From: Poseidonocella pacifica
Lineage (GTDB): Bacteria > Pseudomonadota > Alphaproteobacteria > Rhodobacterales > Rhodobacteraceae
Length of the DNA: 64,000 nucleotides
Assembly (NCBI RefSeq): GCF_900111875.1
Contig: NZ_FOJU01000002.1
Span: 620,001-684,000 of the forward strand
Reading direction: 5' to 3'
Part shown: in pieces, positions 1 through 8,525 of the stretch
Position numbering within the stretch: position 1 is the stretch's first letter
Layout of the letters: each line of letters begins with the position of its first letter
Program-made: the position numbers and the translations under genes
The notes under the pieces: generated by a model
The model's input: the letters and a program-made list of their open reading frames with translations, nothing else
Databases searched by the model: none
What the model was told of the DNA's origin: nothing

Positions 1-1524
1 CTGCGCACCGTGCTCGCGGATGCCTTCCCGGTAGAGATTGCGGTAACGCCGCTTCGAATTTCGACACATACCGGCCTACGGGAAGCCTATCTGCTTGGCC
101 TGACCAATATATCCGAGGTCGAAGTGTTGCGCTCGGCGCTGGAATACCGGGTAAACCACGACCCGCTTACGGGGCTATTGAGCCGGCAGGGTTTCCTACG
201 GCGGGTCCACGCCGCGCATCAGGCGGGTGAACTTGGTCTGGTGCTTCTCGACGTCGATCACTTCAAAACCGTGAACGATAATTTCGGCCATGATACCGGC
301 GATGCGCTTCTGCTTGCCGTGGCTGAGGCGCTGCGCAGCGCCATCGGGGCGAACTGCGCGGCGGGCCGGCTTGGCGGTGAGGAATTCGGCATCGTCTTCC
401 CCTGTCGTGAGGACTCCGAACTGATCGACTTCGCCCAGAAGGTCCGAAAGACTGTGCGTCGCGCCTCCGTCGCCTGCGGCACGCGCCGCATCTCGCGCAC
501 ATGCAGTCTCGGGGCGATCCTTCCCCCGTCTGACATGTCCGTCGAACAGGCCGTGACGCTTGCCGATGCCGCCATGTTGGAGGCGAAATCCATCGGGCGT
601 GATCGCGCCATTCTTGCCGATGACGCCTTTATCGAAAGCCATGATGCCCGTGGTGGGGGGATCTCGATGGAAGAGATCCGCGAAGCGATCAACAGCGGTG
701 CAATTCGCAACTATCTGCAACCAATCGTCGATGTTGAAACGCGTGAAATCGCAGGCTTCGAGGCTTTGGTCCGCTGGGAGAAATGCGACGGCAGCCTGAT
801 CCTGCCCGATAAGTTCCTCGGAAAATTCCTGTCCCTGACCCATGCCGAAGAAGGCGTCAGCCTGTTGCGCCGTCTGCGCATGCAGGTGATGGAGACGTTG
901 ACGATCGCACCCGGTGCCTATGTCGCCTTCAACGTGGAACTCGACAGTCTTGCCGTGCCCGGCGCGGCGGCACAACTCGCGGAGAGTTTCGGGCCTTATT
1001 GCGGCGGCGACAGGCCCATCGTTCTGGAAATCTCCGAGCGGGCCTTCAATGAGCGGCTTGATCTCAAGACCGTTCTGTCCGAGTTGGAGAAATTGCGCAG
1101 CACCGGATTCCGGCTCGCGCTCGACGACTTTGGCGCGGCTTCCTCGAACATCGCACGTCTGCTCGATTTTCCGGTGGATATCGTCAAGCTGGACAAATTG
1201 CTGATCAACGATTTGCTCAATGAGAGCACCACGCGCAAGCCGCTTTTCCCCATCGCCATGATGTGCTCATGGCTCAACGTGCGGATCGTGGCGGAGGGCG
1301 TGGAAGAACAGGCGCAACTCGAACTGCTACAATCTGCACGGATTACACATCAGCAGGGGTTTCTCTTCAGCCCCCCGCGGCCGGTTGAGGAAATCAACGC
1401 GATCAAGCTCACAATCGGGACCGATCCCGAGGCCAAGAGCGCCGATGTGCGCATACCGGAGAGCACAGCGGCCGCCGGAATGCTGGATGATGAACTGGCC
1501 GAACTGGATCAGATCGGCCAGTAA
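1..1524 (+). CDS. GGDEF-EAL cyclic-di-GMP signalling protein, 5' end outside window
   Basis: This is a protein for making and/or breaking down cyclic di-GMP, cut by the left window edge; the frame is open back to base 1. The GTG at base 10 is only the first possible start inside the window and is probably internal. Counting from it, the GGDEF domain spans about residues 45-205, with an intact GGEEF signature at 122-126 and the preceding DVDHFK..ND metal/substrate motif. The EAL domain follows at about 220-480, with FEALVRW, LEISE, LALDDFG, VKLDK and AEGVEE, so the main metal-binding acidic residues are present. Both domains therefore look potentially active. The missing N terminus probably holds a sensory domain. 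It ends 4 nt before the convergent hemP. Confidence 0.9.
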   Translation: MRTVLADAFPVEIAVTPLRISTHTGLREAYLLGLTNISEVEVLRSALEYRVNHDPLTGLLSRQGFLRRVHAAHQAGELGLVLLDVDHFKTVNDNFGHDTGDALLLAVAEALRSAIGANCAAGRLGGEEFGIVFPCREDSELIDFAQKVRKTVRRASVACGTRRISRTCSLGAILPPSDMSVEQAVTLADAAMLEAKSIGRDRAILADDAFIESHDARGGGISMEEIREAINSGAIRNYLQPIVDVETREIAGFEALVRWEKCDGSLILPDKFLGKFLSLTHAEEGVSLLRRLRMQVMETLTIAPGAYVAFNVELDSLAVPGAAAQLAESFGPYCGGDRPIVLEISERAFNERLDLKTVLSELEKLRSTGFRLALDDFGAASSNIARLLDFPVDIVKLDKLLINDLLNESTTRKPLFPIAMMCSWLNVRIVAEGVEEQAQLELLQSARITHQQGFLFSPPRPVEEINAIKLTIGTDPEAKSADVRIPESTAAAGMLDDELAELDQIGQ

Positions 1525-1528
1525 CGCC

Positions 1529-1690
1529 TTATTTCGTCAGGATAAGCTTGCCGGCGCGGGTGATGCGCAGGGTATAGACCTGCTCCCCGAGAATGATCTG
1601 GGCTGTCTTGCCCCCATCGGTGAGTACTTCGGCATCATGCTGCGGCAGGGCCGCGGTCGCGCCAGTCGTCGATACAATGCGGTTCATCAT
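1529..1690 (-). CDS. hemP: Hemin uptake protein HemP family, 53 aa
   Basis: This small protein ends in YTLRITRAGKLILTK, the hallmark C-terminal signature of the HemP/HmuP family, which supports haem uptake gene expression in many proteobacteria. The start at 1690 is chosen because GGAG lies 9 nt upstream and the resulting 53 aa suits the family; a TTG start at 1750 would give 73 aa but has no clear ribosome site. No haem receptor or ABC genes are adjacent, so this is a stand-alone copy. It converges on the GGDEF-EAL gene with a 4-nt gap and lies downstream of the RND gene on the same strand, with enough space (about 158 nt) for its own promoter. Confidence 0.85.
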   Translation of the reverse strand: MMNRIVSTTGATAALPQHDAEVLTDGGKTAQIILGEQVYTLRITRAGKLILTK

Positions 1691-1771
1691 GGCCAACTCC
1701 GTGTTCTGTCGCGCGCGCAGTGGCGCGCCAAAATAAGACTGACCGTTCAAAATCGGCCCTCAAGCTATAGT

Positions 1772-1796
1772 TGATAGAATCACTCGGAATTGTCAA
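1772..1796 (-). promoter_or_regulatory. Candidate hemP promoter/operator region
   Basis: On the minus strand TTGACA (1796-1791) resembles a -35 box and is followed by the perfect 11-bp palindrome TGATTCTATCA (1782-1772) and then TATAGC (1769-1764). The 21-nt spacing between TTGACA and TATAGC is longer than ideal, so the promoter call is weak. The palindrome sits where a repressor would act, and hemP genes are usually iron-regulated. It matches neither the Irr ICE nor the RirA TGA-N9-TCA consensus. Confidence 0.3.
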
Positions 1797-1848
1797 TCGC
1801 CCAACGGGCAGCCATAAACTTCTAAGGTCATGACTGCCCGAGAGTTGC

Positions 1849-4800
1849 TCAGGCGGCGCGTGCTTCGGCCTTACGTTCCTTGGGGAACACAAGGTAGTAG
1901 AACACCGGCGCAGCGATCAAAGTTAGGATCGTCGCAAAGCCAAGTCCGCCCATGATGGTCACCGCCATAGAGGCAAAGAAGGCATCGCCAAGCAGAGGCA
2001 CCATCCCCAGGATCGTGGTCACGGCTGCCAGCATGACAGGCCGCAAGCGCGAGGTGGATGCTTCGACCACCGCATCGGTGAACTTCAACCCCTCGGCTCG
2101 CTTGATGTCGATCTCCTCGACCAGAACAATCCCGTTCTTGATCAACATGCCGGACAGGCTCAGCAGCCCGAGAAGCGCGGTGAAGGTGAACGGCAGGCCA
2201 GAGCCAAGCAATCCAAGCGCCACCCCGTTGACGGACATCGGCACCAGAAGCCAAATGACCAGCGGTTGCCGAAGTTTTCCGAAGAGCAAGATGGAGATCA
2301 AGACCATCACGAGGAGCGAAAGCGGAAGCTGCTTCCCGAGGCTTGCTTGGGCATCGGATGAACTTTCGTACTCCCCGCCCCACTCCATCCGGTAGCCTTC
2401 GGGCAACTCGATCGCCTCAATATCCGCACGGAGATCCGCGAAAACTTCAGCAGCATTCGCATCGGCCACGATATCGGCCTCTACCGCAATCGTCGGCAAT
2501 CGGTCACGCCGCTGAATGAGAGTGTCCTGCACCAGATAGTCAAAGCCATCGATAAGTTGTTCCAGCGGAATGAAGGTGCTGGCTGGCTCCGAATATATGG
2601 GCTGATCGATCAGCGCGTGGACCTGAGCGTCGTTCCCGTCGGCGGTTCGCACTACAAGAGGTATGAGGCGATCATCCTCGCGATACACCCCGGCCCTTGT
2701 GCCGTCCGTCGCCGTTTGCAGCGCCTGAGCGACATCCTCACGGGCGACCCCTGCCGTTTGCGCCCGCTCAGCCGCATAGACAGGCTTTATCACAAGCTCC
2801 CGCTCTCGCCAGTTCGTACGCAGATTGACGAGGTCGTCTGACGCGGCCTGCATTCGCCGTGCGGCCTCTTCGGAAATCGCGCGAAGCGTATCCGCGTCCG
2901 AGCCGGAGAACCGAACCCCGATAGGGGCGCCGCCGCCCGGCCCGAAGGCAAGACGCTCGGTCCTGAACTCCCCTTGAGGAAGCGCGTTCTGGCCAAAGGC
3001 ATCCAGATCGTCCCGAAGTTCCGGAATCTGGTCGAGTCGGTCCGTACGGATGATGAGGTGCCCGTAGCTGGGCAGCGCTTCTTCCGGCCCGTAGGTCAGC
3101 ATGAAGCGCGTGGCACCACCGCCGACAAAAGTCGAAACGGATCGTACCTCTTCCCGCTCCAACAACCACTCCTCGACCATCGCCATATCCCGCGCCGTGC
3201 GCGCGATATCCGCCCCTTGAGGCAGTTTGTAGTGGACGTAGAAGAGCGGTGTGTTGCTGTCCGGAAAGAAGGCCTGTTTGACCATACCGAAGCCAGCATA
3301 GCAGGCGACGGTGATCACGATGAGGCCTGCAACCACCAACCAGCGCAGTTTAAGTGCCAATCGCAGCATGGCCGCATAGGCGCGAAAGATCGGGCCGTCA
3401 TACTGGCCCGCTTCGCCCCCTGTTCCCTTCCGGAAGAAGTAGTGCGCCATGAGAGGGGTCGCGGTAATGGCGAGCACCCACGAGAGCAGGAGAGATATCC
3501 CGATCACGGCAAAGAGCGAGAACAGGAATTCACCCGTAGCGTCGGGGCTGAGGCCGATCCCCGCAAAGGCCATGATGCCGATCACTGTGGCCCCAAGAAG
3601 GGGGATCTGCGTCTTGCTGGCCACTTCATCGGCCGAGTCGCGGGCGGAGCGGCCGGACGCCATTTCGCCCTGCATCCCTTCGGCGACCACGATCGCGTTG
3701 TCCACCAGCATCCCCATGGCGATGATGAGCGCCCCGAGGGAAATCCGCTCCATCTCGATCTCGAAGATGGCCATGAAGAAAACCGTACCGACGACCGTCA
3801 GCAACAGGGTGATGCCGACGACGAGGGCCGCGCGCCAGCCCATGAAGAGCGCAAGCACGACCACAACGATGGCCACCGACATGGCAAGGTTCACAAGAAA
3901 GCCGTTGGCCGCATCTTCGACCACGAGGTGCTGTTGATAGATCGGGTGCAGTTCGACGCCGACCGGTATGTCGGCCATAAGCTGATCGATACGCGCATCG
4001 ACCCTGTGCCCTACCTCCACGATGTTCAAGTCGGCCTTGCCGGCGACACCGAGGGTAAAGGCTTCCTTTCCGTTGAACCGGATCAGCATCTGTGGATCGG
4101 TCGTGCGCCCCCGATAAACATTGGCGACATCGGTGAGTTCGATAACCTCGCCCGCCACACCGATGGTGAGGCCCTGTATCTCTTCGACACTGTCACTTCC
4201 CGACGGGGCTTCAATGCGGATTTTCTGGCCATTCTGATCTATCGAGCCGGCGGAAACGACCGAGTTGGAGTTGGCGATCGCGGCGACGATGGCCGAAGGC
4301 GGCAAGCCAAGGTTCGTCATGATCGCGCGGTCCGGCTCGACATAAATCGCCTCGTCGGGAAGACCCGCAACAGCGACATCGGCCACCCCGTCAACGGCAA
4401 GGATCTCGCGTCGCAGGAAGGTCGCAAGATCATGCACTTCGGCATCGGTGAATCCCGGCGCGGTTACGCCGAAAAAGAGGCCGTAGACGTCGCCAAAGCT
4501 GTCGTTCACGAGCGGCGTTCCAACCCCTTCGGGGAGGTTCCCCTGCGCGTCGTTCACCCGGTTGCGCAGTTTGCTCCAGACTTCGGGAAGCTCGCTACCG
4601 TCATAGGTGCTCTCGATCTCGACGGAGATACGGCTGACCCCTGGTTTGTTTGAGGAGGTGATGAAATCCACCTCGGACATCTGCTGGATGGCGGATTCGA
4701 GTGGCTCGCTGACCTCCCGGGCCACTTGTTCCGCCGAAGCTCCCGGATACTGGGTGATGATGACGGCTGTCTTGATCGTGAAGGACGGGTCTTCGAGCCT

Positions 4801-4899
4801 GCCGATGGTGGCAAAACCCCAGATGCCGCCAAACAGCAGGCCGAGCATCAGCAGCCACGTCAAAAGAGCCTTGTCGATAGAGGCGCGGGCGATCTGCAT
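1849..4899 (-). CDS. RND-family efflux pump inner-membrane permease
   Basis: This 1016-aa protein is an inner-membrane proton-driven exporter of the AcrB/HAE type. It begins with the usual first helix (residues about 10-30), followed by a large periplasmic porter domain, helices 2-6, a second porter domain and a closing set of helices. The helix-4 proton-relay motif reads GMLVDNAIVVAEG, so there is one Asp where AcrB has an Asp pair; this is common in other RND subgroups. It starts 4 nt after the adaptor gene ends, so the two form an operon with the upstream TetR regulator. No TolC-type outer-membrane channel is encoded here, so a shared one is probably used. The substrate cannot be predicted. 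Confidence 0.93.
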   Translation of the reverse strand: MQIARASIDKALLTWLLMLGLLFGGIWGFATIGRLEDPSFTIKTAVIITQYPGASAEQVAREVSEPLESAIQQMSEVDFITSSNKPGVSRISVEIESTYDGSELPEVWSKLRNRVNDAQGNLPEGVGTPLVNDSFGDVYGLFFGVTAPGFTDAEVHDLATFLRREILAVDGVADVAVAGLPDEAIYVEPDRAIMTNLGLPPSAIVAAIANSNSVVSAGSIDQNGQKIRIEAPSGSDSVEEIQGLTIGVAGEVIELTDVANVYRGRTTDPQMLIRFNGKEAFTLGVAGKADLNIVEVGHRVDARIDQLMADIPVGVELHPIYQQHLVVEDAANGFLVNLAMSVAIVVVVLALFMGWRAALVVGITLLLTVVGTVFFMAIFEIEMERISLGALIIAMGMLVDNAIVVAEGMQGEMASGRSARDSADEVASKTQIPLLGATVIGIMAFAGIGLSPDATGEFLFSLFAVIGISLLLSWVLAITATPLMAHYFFRKGTGGEAGQYDGPIFRAYAAMLRLALKLRWLVVAGLIVITVACYAGFGMVKQAFFPDSNTPLFYVHYKLPQGADIARTARDMAMVEEWLLEREEVRSVSTFVGGGATRFMLTYGPEEALPSYGHLIIRTDRLDQIPELRDDLDAFGQNALPQGEFRTERLAFGPGGGAPIGVRFSGSDADTLRAISEEAARRMQAASDDLVNLRTNWRERELVIKPVYAAERAQTAGVAREDVAQALQTATDGTRAGVYREDDRLIPLVVRTADGNDAQVHALIDQPIYSEPASTFIPLEQLIDGFDYLVQDTLIQRRDRLPTIAVEADIVADANAAEVFADLRADIEAIELPEGYRMEWGGEYESSSDAQASLGKQLPLSLLVMVLISILLFGKLRQPLVIWLLVPMSVNGVALGLLGSGLPFTFTALLGLLSLSGMLIKNGIVLVEEIDIKRAEGLKFTDAVVEASTSRLRPVMLAAVTTILGMVPLLGDAFFASMAVTIMGGLGFATILTLIAAPVFYYLVFPKERKAEARAA

Positions 4900-4902
4900 G
4901 GT

Positions 4903-5946
4903 TTACTCCCCGACAGCGGTAAAGCGACGGACGGATTGACCATCCTCGAGAAAGGAGACACCGGTGGTGACGATCTCATCCCCCGGCTCCGCGCCGGACA
5001 GGAGTACGATCTGGCCATCGGAGCGCACGCGGATTTCGACGGGCACGCGGGTCACCGTGCCGGTCATGCCATCCTCGCCAGACGCATCATACCGCATGAC
5101 GGACGGAGAGCGATCGGGCCCGAACAGAAGGGCCGTTTCAGGGACGAATATCTCGTCACCGATGCCATTTGCGCTCCGCGCGGTCACTGTCGCGGATGCA
5201 CCGGGCAACAGCCAGTCTCCGGGGCTTTGCGCAAACGCGAGAGTGATGGAAAAGGTCTGACCGACCTGCGCTGTCTCCGCCTCATATTCGCGAATCTCGA
5301 GCGGATACCGGGCGTCATCACCGGGAAAGCTAGCTTCAAGCTCGATCCCCTGCCCCCCCTTCGCGCTTCGGAACAGCACCTCGGGCACGTCTATGTCCAC
5401 GCGAAGCTCCGACATGTCATGCAGCCGCACAACCGGTGTACCGGGCGATACGGTTGCGAACGCGGGCACGAGCCTGCGGGCGACGAGGGCATCGAACGGC
5501 GCCGTCATCGTCGCGTCATCAAGCTGATCCTGCGCATTGCGGACGCTGACCCGGGCCAGCTGTTCTTGGGTGCGGGCGTCTTCGATCTGCACCTCGGGCA
5601 CGTTTGCATCCGACAACCTCTCAAGCCGTGCAAGATCACGCTGCGCCTTTGCGAGGTTGATATTGGCCTGCTCTAAAGCAAGCTCAAAATCCGTCAGATC
5701 GAGTTGCGCGATCAGTCCACCTTCATCGATACGCTCGCCTTCAGTGGCCTGCATCTCAACGACTTGGCCGCCGACCTGAAATGCCAGATCGACGGTTTCA
5801 CGGGCCTTTACCCGGCCGAAGAAACGACGCTCGATTGTTGCACCGCCTGAGGTCAGCTCCATGAGCTTGGCAGGTCGGGGCACATCCTGCGCAAGGGCGG
5901 GAAAGGCGAGGAACGCCGACAGGAGAAGGACAGTAAAACGTTTCAT
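4903..5946 (-). CDS. RND efflux periplasmic adaptor subunit (MFP)
   Basis: This is a 347-aa membrane-fusion protein linking the RND permease to an outer-membrane channel. The start at 5946 gives a clean signal peptide (about residues 1-19, ending FPALA-QD). The mature protein shows the first lipoyl half and a helical hairpin (the ELALEQANINLAK region), then the second lipoyl half and beta-barrel domains. The start codon lies one base after the TetR stop codon (TGA-T-ATG), which implies translational coupling, and the next gene begins 4 nt downstream. The regulator is therefore probably made in fixed proportion to the pump. Confidence 0.9.
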   Translation of the reverse strand: MKRFTVLLLSAFLAFPALAQDVPRPAKLMELTSGGATIERRFFGRVKARETVDLAFQVGGQVVEMQATEGERIDEGGLIAQLDLTDFELALEQANINLAKAQRDLARLERLSDANVPEVQIEDARTQEQLARVSVRNAQDQLDDATMTAPFDALVARRLVPAFATVSPGTPVVRLHDMSELRVDIDVPEVLFRSAKGGQGIELEASFPGDDARYPLEIREYEAETAQVGQTFSITLAFAQSPGDWLLPGASATVTARSANGIGDEIFVPETALLFGPDRSPSVMRYDASGEDGMTGTVTRVPVEIRVRSDGQIVLLSGAEPGDEIVTTGVSFLEDGQSVRRFTAVGE

Positions 5947-5947
5947 A

Positions 5948-6541
5948 TCAGGTGCTTTCGTCAAAAGGGGGCGCCGCGCCAAGCCGGCCGTTGAGCGCGA
6001 AATCGGAAAAGGCACGCCCCATGGCGTAGGGGTCTATTCCGGGGGGAGACTGGACCCAGTAGCGCAACGCACCAATGAAGGCTCCAGTGAAGAAATGAGC
6101 TTTGAATCGCCGGGCTTCCGCGCTCCAGACCTTGTGATCAGGCACATCCGCGCGGACCATGATCCGCTCGACCACCGCGGCGAAACGGGGTTCGGGGGCG
6201 AGGTTGGGAACGCCTTGAAACAACGCGATCAGACGAGGATCATTCCGGTCGATCTCGGAAAAGACCGACGCGGAGAATCGCCCCATTCCCTCAAGGCAAT
6301 CTGTTGCGCCGCCTCCGTCCATCATCGCCTCCATCCGCGCCTCTACTTCGACGAGGAGACCCTCAAGGTATTCGTCGAGCATATCGGTGAGAGCCGCGTA
6401 GTTGGAATAGAAGGTCGGCCGCGTTACGCGCGCCTTTGCGGTCAACGCCTCCACGGAGATCGCCGACAGGGGTTGCTCTGCAAGCAGGTCGCATAGCGCG
6501 CGATGAAGACGTATGCGGGTACGGCGGCGGCGAATATCCAT
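5948..6541 (-). CDS. TetR-family transcriptional regulator of the efflux operon
   Basis: A 197-aa protein with an N-terminal TetR helix-turn-helix at about residues 10-55 (ISVEALTAKARVTRPTFYSNYA). The remaining helical domain is divergent and presumably binds the inducer. It is the first gene of the tetR-MFP-RND operon and so probably represses its own operon. GAGG just upstream of the ATG (spacing about 4-5 nt) serves as ribosome site. A TTGACA on the minus strand (6576-6571) lies close to the start, so the leader would be short. Family is clear; ligand and operator are not. Confidence 0.88.
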   Translation of the reverse strand: MDIRRRRTRIRLHRALCDLLAEQPLSAISVEALTAKARVTRPTFYSNYAALTDMLDEYLEGLLVEVEARMEAMMDGGGATDCLEGMGRFSASVFSEIDRNDPRLIALFQGVPNLAPEPRFAAVVERIMVRADVPDHKVWSAEARRFKAHFFTGAFIGALRYWVQSPPGIDPYAMGRAFSDFALNGRLGAAPPFDEST

Positions 6542-6722
6542 GGCGCCTCATGTGCGCTTTCTTTTACATCTGTCAAGAAAGCCGTGTAGAAAATTCGACC
6601 CATTTCGAATTTAGTCACATTTTGGCTTGAGTATTTCTCTGTATACGCGGCACCTTGGCCCAAAAATGTTCTAAATGATAATTTTCAGGGGCGACCAGCC
6701 CCGCTCTGTTGAGGTGTGTTCG

Positions 6723-7229
6723 ATGACAAACTCTTCCCCCATGGCGGGAACGACCGAACTGAGATCCGGCGAGCAAAGCGTCGGCTCGGACATCAAGGCC
6801 AACGCGACGCTGACATTCATCGGCAGGATCCGTACACCATTCCTCAGCCGCGAAGACTGCCCACGTCAGGGGCGGCTTGACGGGCCAGAGTGCAGGCTTG
6901 TGCTCAATCCCGAATGGGCGGACTCCTTGAAGGGCCTCGCTGATTATCGCCTTCTGGAAGTGCTCTACTGGCTTGATCAGAGCCGGCGCGACCTGATCCT
7001 GCAAAGCCCGAAGTTCGATGGGGAAACCATCGGCACATTTGCCCTGCGCTCTCCTTGCCGACCCAATCCCATCGGCACGACAATGGCCCGACTGGAACGG
7101 ATCGAAGGCAACGAACTGGTGGTGCGTGGCCTTGATTGCCTGGACATGACCCCTCTGCTCGACATCAAGCCGGATCGCTGCCTGTTCACGGAAAAGGCCC
7201 CGGCCAAGGCCAGACAGAGCACTTTTTAG
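6723..7229 (+). CDS. trmO: tRNA (N6-threonylcarbamoyladenosine(37)-N6)-methyltransferase TrmO
   Basis: This 168-aa protein belongs to the TrmO/TsaA (YaeB) family, which methylates t6A37 of threonine tRNAs with SAM. Visible family features are the FIGRIRTPF start of the beta-barrel fold, LLEVLYWLDQ, and the SPCRPNPIGTT motif followed by LDCLDMTPLLDIKPD. The start at 6723 is preceded by GAGGTG at a good distance; an upstream in-frame ATG at 6675 would add 16 residues without a ribosome site. It overlaps the convergent ectR by 4 nt at the 3' ends and has no functional tie to its neighbours. Confidence 0.9.
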   Translation: MTNSSPMAGTTELRSGEQSVGSDIKANATLTFIGRIRTPFLSREDCPRQGRLDGPECRLVLNPEWADSLKGLADYRLLEVLYWLDQSRRDLILQSPKFDGETIGTFALRSPCRPNPIGTTMARLERIEGNELVVRGLDCLDMTPLLDIKPDRCLFTEKAPAKARQSTF

Positions 7230-7702
7230 GTCGTCTTTCTGAAGTCAGCGGTATCAAGGACCGGCACCGCGTCCACGTCGGATGGGTCCAACATCGCTGC
7301 CACCCGCTCCAATGCCGACACGAGCATCGACTGCTCCCAATCCTCGAGCCCCTCGAAGGTCCGGACAAACCGTTGCTGCAGGGCATCGGGGGCGTCACGT
7401 GCCGTTCGCGCGCCTTTCTCGGTCACTTCGATATGCGTCTGACGACGGTCACGCTCTGATCTTTGGCGAAGCACCATCCCTTGAGCGACGAGTTTGTCGA
7501 CCAGAGAAGTGACCGTTGCCTGACTGATCTTCATGCGGCGCGAGATATCAGTCGCCGTGCATGGCCGACTTTCAGAGACCAGTTGCAACACGCGGAACTG
7601 TGCGGCAGTCAACCCGGCGGCCTGAGCAAGGTCCCGGCCGTAGCGCTCTGTTGCCCGTAGAATCCGGCGCAAGGCAATCAGGCTGTCATCAGTACGATCC
7701 AT
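7226..7702 (-). CDS. ectR: MarR-family regulator, probable ectoine regulator EctR
   Basis: A 158-aa winged-helix MarR-type protein: helices up to about residue 30, a helix-turn-helix and recognition helix near residues 52-75 (ATDISRRMKISQATVTSLVDKL), then the wing LRQRSERDRRQTHIEVTEKG. It is divergently placed from ectA, the standard position of ectR in ectoine clusters, so it probably controls ectABC-ask. The ATG at 7702 follows GGTGAAG at about 3 nt; a GTG at 7711 would add three residues. EctR proteins elsewhere repress ectABC; the operator proposed here (AGCATT repeats) has not been tied to any published EctR site. Confidence 0.85.
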   Translation of the reverse strand: MDRTDDSLIALRRILRATERYGRDLAQAAGLTAAQFRVLQLVSESRPCTATDISRRMKISQATVTSLVDKLVAQGMVLRQRSERDRRQTHIEVTEKGARTARDAPDALQQRFVRTFEGLEDWEQSMLVSALERVAAMLDPSDVDAVPVLDTADFRKTT

Positions 7703-7786
7703 GGTCTTCACCGCAAATTATGGGGACGCGCAGTTATGCCAGACTCCCTCCAGCCTCGCAAGATACACGAAAACCAAAGCATATGG

Positions 7787-7916
7787 AGTCCAGCATTTAA
7801 GCATTATACTTGGACTTCATTAGCATTTTGGGGCGCCAGAGACGCATTTACCGGGATTTTGGCCAAAATTTACTTAGCCTGTTGAAATATTTTCCAAAGC
7901 ATTATATTTCAATGCT
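7787..7916 (+). promoter_or_regulatory. ectR-ectA control region with repeated AGCATT elements
   Basis: The 237-bp divergent region holds four AGCATT copies on the plus strand (7792-7797, 7800-7805, 7822-7827, 7898-7903) and one inverted copy AATGCT (7911-7916). The last two form AGCATT-N7-AATGCT, close to ectA. The upstream cluster lies inside and beside a wider inverted repeat, AGTCCA (7787-7792) and TGGACT (7811-7816). A possible ectA promoter is TTGAAA (7882-7887) with TATATT (7903-7908), spacing 15, which would put the proximal AGCATT pair over the -10 and start site. Repeat positions are read directly; the role as operator is inferred. Confidence 0.5.
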
Positions 7917-7939
7917 CGAAGCAATGAGAGGCCAGATCC

Positions 7940-8470
7940 ATGCGTCATGCACGCGAGATGAAGCAACCGACCAAGATCGCAACCCTGCGCAAGCCCACCG
8001 CTGAGGATGGAGCTGCAATCTGGGAACTGATCCGGGAGTGCAAACCGCTCGATGAAAATTCGATGTATGCAAACCTGCTGCAGTGCGATCACTTTGCGGA
8101 TACTTGCGTGGTGGCCGAGCTTGATGGCGAGATCGTCGGCTGGATTTCCGGGTATCTTGTCCCGAAGGATGACGCCCTGTTCGTCTGGCAGGTGGCCGTT
8201 TCCGGCAAGGCGCGCGGAATGGGCCTTGGCTCACAGATGTTGCAGCATCTTTGGAACCGAGACGACTGTTCAGGTGTTGAACGGATGAAGACCACTATTA
8301 CCCAAGACAATGAGGCGAGCTGGGCGCTGTTCCGCAAGTTCGCCAAGAAGATGAATGGTGAGCTCTCATCGCAAGCGCACTTCAAAGAAAACGACCACTT
8401 TGCCGGTCAACACTCGACCGAACACATGGTGTCGATCAACGTACCAGTGGAGATGAAGAAGGCCGCCTGA
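7940..8470 (+). CDS. ectA: L-2,4-diaminobutyrate N-acetyltransferase EctA
   Basis: This 176-aa GNAT-fold enzyme acetylates diaminobutyrate with acetyl-CoA, the second ectoine step. Typical EctA segments are present: LRKPTAEDGAAIWELIRECK at the N terminus, the tract LDENSMYANLLQCDHF, VGWISGYLVP, the acetyl-CoA-binding loop ARGMGLGSQML, and ITQDNEASWALFRKFA. GAGAGG lies 8 nt before the ATG. It is first in ectA-ectB-ectC-ask and is read away from ectR. Expression is probably osmotically induced, as in other ectoine producers. Confidence 0.96.
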   Translation: MRHAREMKQPTKIATLRKPTAEDGAAIWELIRECKPLDENSMYANLLQCDHFADTCVVAELDGEIVGWISGYLVPKDDALFVWQVAVSGKARGMGLGSQMLQHLWNRDDCSGVERMKTTITQDNEASWALFRKFAKKMNGELSSQAHFKENDHFAGQHSTEHMVSINVPVEMKKAA

Positions 8471-8525
8471 GCGCGGCTTTCTCCTCCGCCCCCCCCTTTC
8501 ACGCCGAAAAATCGAGGACTTTCCC

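Noticed and set aside
2974-4653. A 559-codon open frame antisense to the RND permease gene
   Set aside because: It is rich in His, Arg, Gly and Asp, has no recognisable domain and lies entirely opposite a well-supported gene; this is a normal by-product of high GC.
6667-6675. Half of an Irr box (TTCTAAA) upstream of trmO
   Set aside because: The partner arm is missing and trmO is not an iron gene.
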